Shown: positions 59,363-64,000 of the stretch, in pieces | How positions within the stretch are numbered: the stretch's first letter is position 1 | Layout of the letters: the number at the start of each line of letters is the position of its first letter | Notes under the pieces: generated by a model | The model's database searches: none | The model's input: only the letters and a program-made list of their open reading frames with translations | What the model was told of the DNA's origin: nothing | Source of the DNA: Marsupella aquatica | Taxonomy: Eukaryota; Marchantiophyta | Assembly: GCA_973895155.1 (NCBI GenBank) | Contig: OZ316897.1 | Location: forward strand, 4,340,001 to 4,404,000 | Direction of reading: 5' to 3' | DNA: 64,000 bases | Program-made: the position numbers and the translations under genes

Positions 59363-61459
59363 TTAGCTCTCAATGGTATTGGAAGGGTCTGATTGATCAT
59401 TGTCGACCACATTTTCTTAGTAGTTCCTTGGCATCCAAATTTCTAGATACGTCTATTGCTGATATAGGGTCACTCAATACTCGGTGGGGTACTACTGACT
59501 CTTCTAAAGCCTGGCAGCGTTGCTGGAGAAGAATATGGCGTTCCGACCTCTCCAACAGGGGAAAGATCTTTCTATGGCGTGTGTTGGCTGCAGGGCTATT
59601 TTCCGGTAAGAGAGCCCACCAATGTGGGCATGGAGATGGTCGCTGCCCATACTGCCGTCTTTGCTCAGAAGACAATAAACACATATTCTTTTCATGCTAT
59701 CATGCCAAAATAGCATGGAACCGGACGGCCTGGTTGTATGAAAGGTTGCCCGCTCTCTTGTACCTTCCAGGTGGACACTCATTCACAAGCACTCTTGACT
59801 TGGCTCTCGGTCGCTCGCCTCGGCTCTCCGCTTGTCTTTTTGTTATATATGAGACTGTGTGGCTCCTCTGGAAAAATTGTAACACCCGGTTGTTTCGGAG
59901 CCAATCTGTTGTGTTTTCCCCTTATGCAGCCGCTTTATCAGTTGTTCAACACCTCCATGCCATGGCTATTAGTTTTGACTCAGAGAAAAAGAAAAAAAGA
60001 CTATATTACGCTGAAAATTTTATTTCTAATCCTCTCCATGGAGATCGCTGCCTTTTTTTTACCAATATCCCGTTGATTCTAGTCATCCCTTGCCGTTGGT
60101 GTCATGCATTTTTTATTTTATTTTATTATTTTCCTCTCCTTGTTTCTGCCCAATATTTATGGAATCTCTCCTAGTATACAACATATTCTCTTATTGGAAA
60201 TCTCCGTTCAGCCATGGGCCACATCTGGTGCTTGGATGTCCATAATTTACCCTTCTCTCCCTGCAAGTATTCCCATGCTCCGTAGTTTGTGCCCTCCCCC
60301 TGGCTATTGCCCATGGTGCTCTGTTGTCTGGTTGCTCCTTGTTCCTCGGCTCGGAACACACGATGGGAGCTGCTCCTGATGCTGACAACTATTTTGGCTG
60401 GTACTGGAGGCTACATATATATTGGTTTGGGCTCTGGCGCATGATGCAGCTGCTTGGTGAAGTTATATTCCTTGGAGATGGCCCTCATGGCTTATTGTGC
60501 TCGGTGGAGTACCAAGTGGTCCCCGGCCATCTCCAATATTCTCCTCTTATCATTTTATACATGTTGAATATTGGACTGTTAGGGCCTCGATTATTGGGTT
60601 CTTATCCCTTATCGATTGTCCCCTTCGGTCTCAATAATAGTCTATAGTATGCCCTGATCTGATTCTCCTTCCTATCCAACCACAGTATCTTGATCAATAT
60701 TTTACCATCCTACAGCAATTGGCTCGTCAATTAGCATACTCTATAGATTAATTATCCCTCCGGACCGGACTGGATGCCCTGCATGTATATATACTCTAGT
60801 AGTTTAGTGTTGAAGAAGTTCCGTTGCTGGGCCTACGTACTCTCATATAGCTTAGCATGATCTCAATCTAACCGGGAATCTAACCAGGAATCTAACCATA
60901 GTATAGTGCTCTTTTGGTGATGCTCCGAGGTCTGACTTCTTTTGTCAGGTGGGAATGTTGCTAGATGTATACATGGATGGATTGCTATTCTTGGTTCTGC
61001 CCATGGGCTTCTTGCCTCTCCATCCCGCTCTCCATTCTCCACAAGCTGGGCATTCTTCTGAGTGGGATCGCTGGGTTCTCATACAATGTACGATGGTTGT
61101 GTGGCCTTCTTGGACTTCTTCAACTATTGGGACCATGCTTTCCAATCATGGCTCTACTGGTCCCCTTGTTCTCTAGAATATATCTTAGGGATTTGCCGCA
61201 TGCATGCAGGGTGCAGCCATAGTTGATGCCCTGACTCGGGGTTGGCTTTCATCATTGGCTGCTATATGACTCTCCCTGAACACACCTCGGACTCTCATCT
61301 TGTGACCGCATATTATTATCCTCCTCCCTCTTCAAGACTATTCAAGTGATTGATATGCGGCTTGATATGTCATTCGGTATACATGTTGGCTTCCTAGGGA
61401 GTTTTTATTGGAGTCTCGGTGGGTACACATGTTGGCTTCCTAGGGAGTATTCATCGGAG

Positions 61460-61550
61460 TATTGACGGGTATAAGCTGTTTCACCGGCTGTGGTGGAGTG
61501 AACATCGGAGTATTGACAGGTACAAGCAGTCTGGCCGGCTGTGGTGGATG
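61460..61550 (+). repeat. Short tandem duplication in the LINE 3' part
   Basis: CATCGGAGTATTGAC(G/A)GGTA and CCGGCTGTGGTGGA occur twice about 50 bp apart; CATGTTGGCTTCCTAGGGAG is also doubled just upstream (61381 and 61427). Confidence 0.7.
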
Positions 61551-61872
61551 GGGATGGCAAAGTCCATATCAGTTCCCGTGAAGGTTTTTCTTGCCAATGT
61601 TTTACTTCTTTGGCTACTCTCTCAGGATAGCATTCTATCCTCCTTGGGGTCCTCCCTCCCATTCTCTTCCGCCTCCTCCCTTCTGGCGGTCGGAGTGGAG
61701 GCTGCCCTTCATCTTCACTGGGTGTGCTCCTTTTATTGCCCCCTTAATTGCTCTTGTTCTTTCCTTCCTTCTCCTCCCAGGCAGGCTTTGTTTTTCTCTG
61801 GTTCTCCTTGGAATAAAGTTTTCAATTTAAATTAAAAAAACAAAAAAAACAAAAAAAAACTACCAGCTCAGA

Positions 61873-63204
61873 ACCCCGAGGGCTAGGGTTCAACTTGTAA
61901 CTTCTAACTTGAGGATTTTGTGCAAGTAAATTAATAGCCTTTTTGAGGGTAGGAAATTGTGAGGGAGCCTACTGTAGGTCAATTCCCTAACTATTCAAAC
62001 TCAGAGGCGACTTTTGTATTAATTGGGTTCAACTTCACTCTATTGTTCAGGGGTGGCCAAAATCATGCAACCATGTATTAGTTTTTGCATGGTCATGGGA
62101 AGTTTGGGTACAGTACCTTCAAGAAGGTATTCCATGAGCCAGGGCATCCTCTTTGGCATACTTGCTAATTGTTTACATGTTCGTGAAGAGAATTATTATA
62201 GTGTTTGCTTAGTGGTCTCAAAGTACTAAGGCGACTAAAGTGCCTGGGGTAATAACGTTTTTCCAGGGGTGAGGTCACTCTGGTGTCACTCTCAAATTAG
62301 CCAATTTGGCCAAAAAGCATTGATAGTGAACCACAAACACATTGCTACGTACAGAGTGACTTGCCATGACACGCATATATAGTCAGTGATGCAAGTAACC
62401 AGTCAGTCCTTGGAGACATGTATAATTCTTCTTCCATAATGCACCACTCTTGTCAACTCAATTCCAGGTAACTCTTGGGTTTTGGACAAAAATTGGACAA
62501 TGACATTGGGCATATCTCAAACATGGTTTGGATCATTAGAGTAATCACTGTGTATTAAAACAACTACACTAGTAGTTGTGTGTAATTTAGTTCAGCCTTG
62601 GTGACCGACCCCCTGTATCACTGGCGGGTGACTGAATGCTTGACCAGGCCACCATGCCTCTCTACCTGCAAGGTGGTTAACGTAACCCTTTAGTCTCATG
62701 CAGCGGCCTCTGAAAGAAACGAAAAATATAGGATGGCACTCTAGTTCCCTCCACCTGGCAGAAAGAATGGGATCACCTGTGACATATTCAACTTTCTCTT
62801 TGTGGAAAAAATTAGCCAGATTCCACCTCACCTAAAAGGCTTGGACGCTTTTGACTAGAATTTTTCAGAACACTTTTTGCTTGTCTTAGATTAGGAATTT
62901 ACCACCTACAGTAGCCAGCAAAGGGGCCATTAGTCAACATCAGTTGCTTATTCTTTTCAGGCTTTACGTCTTATTTCAGCCAGATCTAACGGCCAGAAAC
63001 TACTCTAGCAAAATCAGATAAACAATCGACTCAGAAGCTTCTTCTTTGCTACGGTGCCAATAGAAATGATACCGTGATTTTTATTAGTTAGTTATCGTTG
63101 CTTCGCAATATTCCCCCAAAAAGGGAACATGCTATATGTAGATTGCCATATGAGATAGGGTGAGACAGACTGAGAGAGAAGCGAATACTAGCATATCTTG
63201 AATT
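61873..63204. other. No recognisable gene
   Basis: Right-hand continuation of the LINE target. Short frames only; nothing supported. Confidence 0.4.
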
Positions 63205-63367
63205 ATGGATTTTGTTCCCTCACAATCCTATTTCAAAGCATTTCCTGGAGTGGAGCATCCGCCACGACTTCATCAAACTGCCGGATCGGCCAACACGGGA
63301 AGCCAAATCCTCAATTCTTCAACGGTGCCTAGTCCAACAATGCCTTGTTTGATATACAGCTACTCAG
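63205..63367 (+). CDS. Possible first exon, truncated by window
   Basis: ATG at 63205 opens 54 codons ending at a strong donor TCAG|GTGAGC (63367/63368). The peptide is Ser/Pro/Thr-rich and unrecognised. Beyond it the sequence is very AT-rich and could be an intron. Weak evidence only. Confidence 0.25.
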
Positions 63368-63439
63368 GTGAGCCACGAAACAGGCAGCGAGAAGCAAAAG
63401 TAGAATGCTTTGGGAGACTGTCAAAGAAATTAACAACGT

Positions 63440-64000
63440 AAAGCTTTTCGTGACTTTTCTCTTTGTATATTTGAGTATATTAATTCTTCACAATGCACCC
63501 CTTTTGTGAGGAGTGTATTATATAAAACACCATAAATATAGCAATAAATAAATAAATATATTTTATCTTACAAAAAATAAATAAATTTAATCAAGATCTG
63601 AAGATGATAACAATCTTATATGGTGATAATATTTATAAATAGAATCTAATATAACTTAAAAAACTTATATTTTTGGTTAATTCCATAGTCATCATTTTTT
63701 GGATGACCTTTTAATTTGAATTTTCTATTTAAGAGATTTGTTTTTTCTTGTTTGTTATAGAAAAATCACTCCAATTTTTGTCCTGGTTATGGACATTATA
63801 TACCACAATGCCCTCTAACCAGGACATTATCATATTCAAATTAGTGTGCTGCCGGCAAATGCTGGTTCCAGCAGTGTCGCAAGTGCCAATTTGTACTGAA
63901 ACAATTCCCTAGATTGGATTTCATTTTAGTCTTCACACATCAGGCTACTGAGAGAGCCGGTTATTCAAATTGGATCCCAGAACTCGGGATGACGGTGATT
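63440..64000. other. AT-rich right edge
   Basis: Very AT-rich with AATAAATAAATA runs near 63542-63585. No gene seen before the window ends. Confidence 0.45.

Larger units (their letters stand above)
56752..61872 (+). mobile_element. 5'-truncated LINE retrotransposon with target-site duplication
   Basis: The element begins about 56769, inside the reverse transcriptase, and ends in an A-rich tail at about 61833-61859. AAAACTACCAGCTCAGA occurs at 56752-56768 and again at 61856-61872, a target-site duplication (13 bp of it outside the A-tail). Recognisable parts are the RT fingers with RPITLLN and GFVPGRQILDN (56774-56905), RGVRQGCPLAP (57495-57527), the catalytic box as CADD (57642-57653), and a zinc-binding RT C-terminus with the CPYCRLC cysteines (59500-59720). 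The reading frame is broken by shifts and stops and by two MITEs plus a small insertion, so the copy is dead. Confidence 0.88.

Noticed and set aside
60324-61835. Plus-strand ORFs of 85-138 codons in the right part of the LINE
   Set aside because: They fall in decayed LINE 3' sequence with frameshifts, and no RNase H or other domain could be identified.

Overview
The window is nuclear DNA from a land plant. The genes have GT-AG introns, and the NADP-malate dehydrogenase carries both thioredoxin-sensitive cysteine pairs known from land-plant chloroplast enzymes. A LINE-type retrotransposon with a plant-type zinc-binding reverse transcriptase is also present. Gene density is low (seven convincing genes in 64 kb). 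Together with an AIG1-like GTPase and a moderate GC content this would fit a bryophyte or other non-flowering plant, but the lineage is an inference and I cannot name a species.

Layout. 1-4.7 kb: gene-poor, with a 245-bp tandem array and an inverted copy of its unit 1.4 kb upstream. 4.7-6.2 kb (minus): intronless AIG1/GIMAP-like GTPase with a degenerate N-terminal G-domain, followed upstream by a dense W-box cluster and in-frame tandem duplications. 6.9-11.2 kb: decayed repeats, including a possible tRNA-derived SINE head. 11.2-13.35 kb (minus): four-exon ZIP metal transporter. 13.4-24.9 kb: mostly unrecognised, with several degenerate duplications, a 26-nt palindrome and a GC-rich island. 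24.9-25.95 kb (minus): intronless secreted protein with nine repeats centred on LVPSGPN, identical to the first part of the CLE peptide core. 27.4-30.8 kb (plus): six-exon coiled-coil/tail-anchored-like protein of unknown function. 33.7-35.7 kb (minus): five-exon isochorismatase-like hydrolase with a decayed extra copy of exon 4 inside its own intron. 36.3-36.5 kb (minus): intronless complex I subunit B12/NDUFB3. 36.7-46 kb: MITEs, an LTR remnant, minisatellites and a 760-bp TA-flanked DNA transposon inserted in a 69-bp satellite. 46.6-53.7 kb (plus): a 53-aa membrane microprotein and then the 14-exon chloroplast NADP-malate dehydrogenase. 54-62 kb: a nested transposon cluster, with a 5'-truncated LINE bounded by a target-site duplication and interrupted by two hAT-like MITEs, a third copy lying just outside. 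62-64 kb: AT-rich, with one possible first exon.

The genes do not form a pathway cluster; each appears to have its own promoter. The two most unusual systems are the poly-CLE-like secreted repeat protein (24.9-25.95 kb) and the two-domain pseudo-GTPase/GTPase with a W-box-dense upstream region (4.7-6.4 kb). Exon coordinates were derived by hand from splice signals, reading phase and protein-family similarity, without transcript data.
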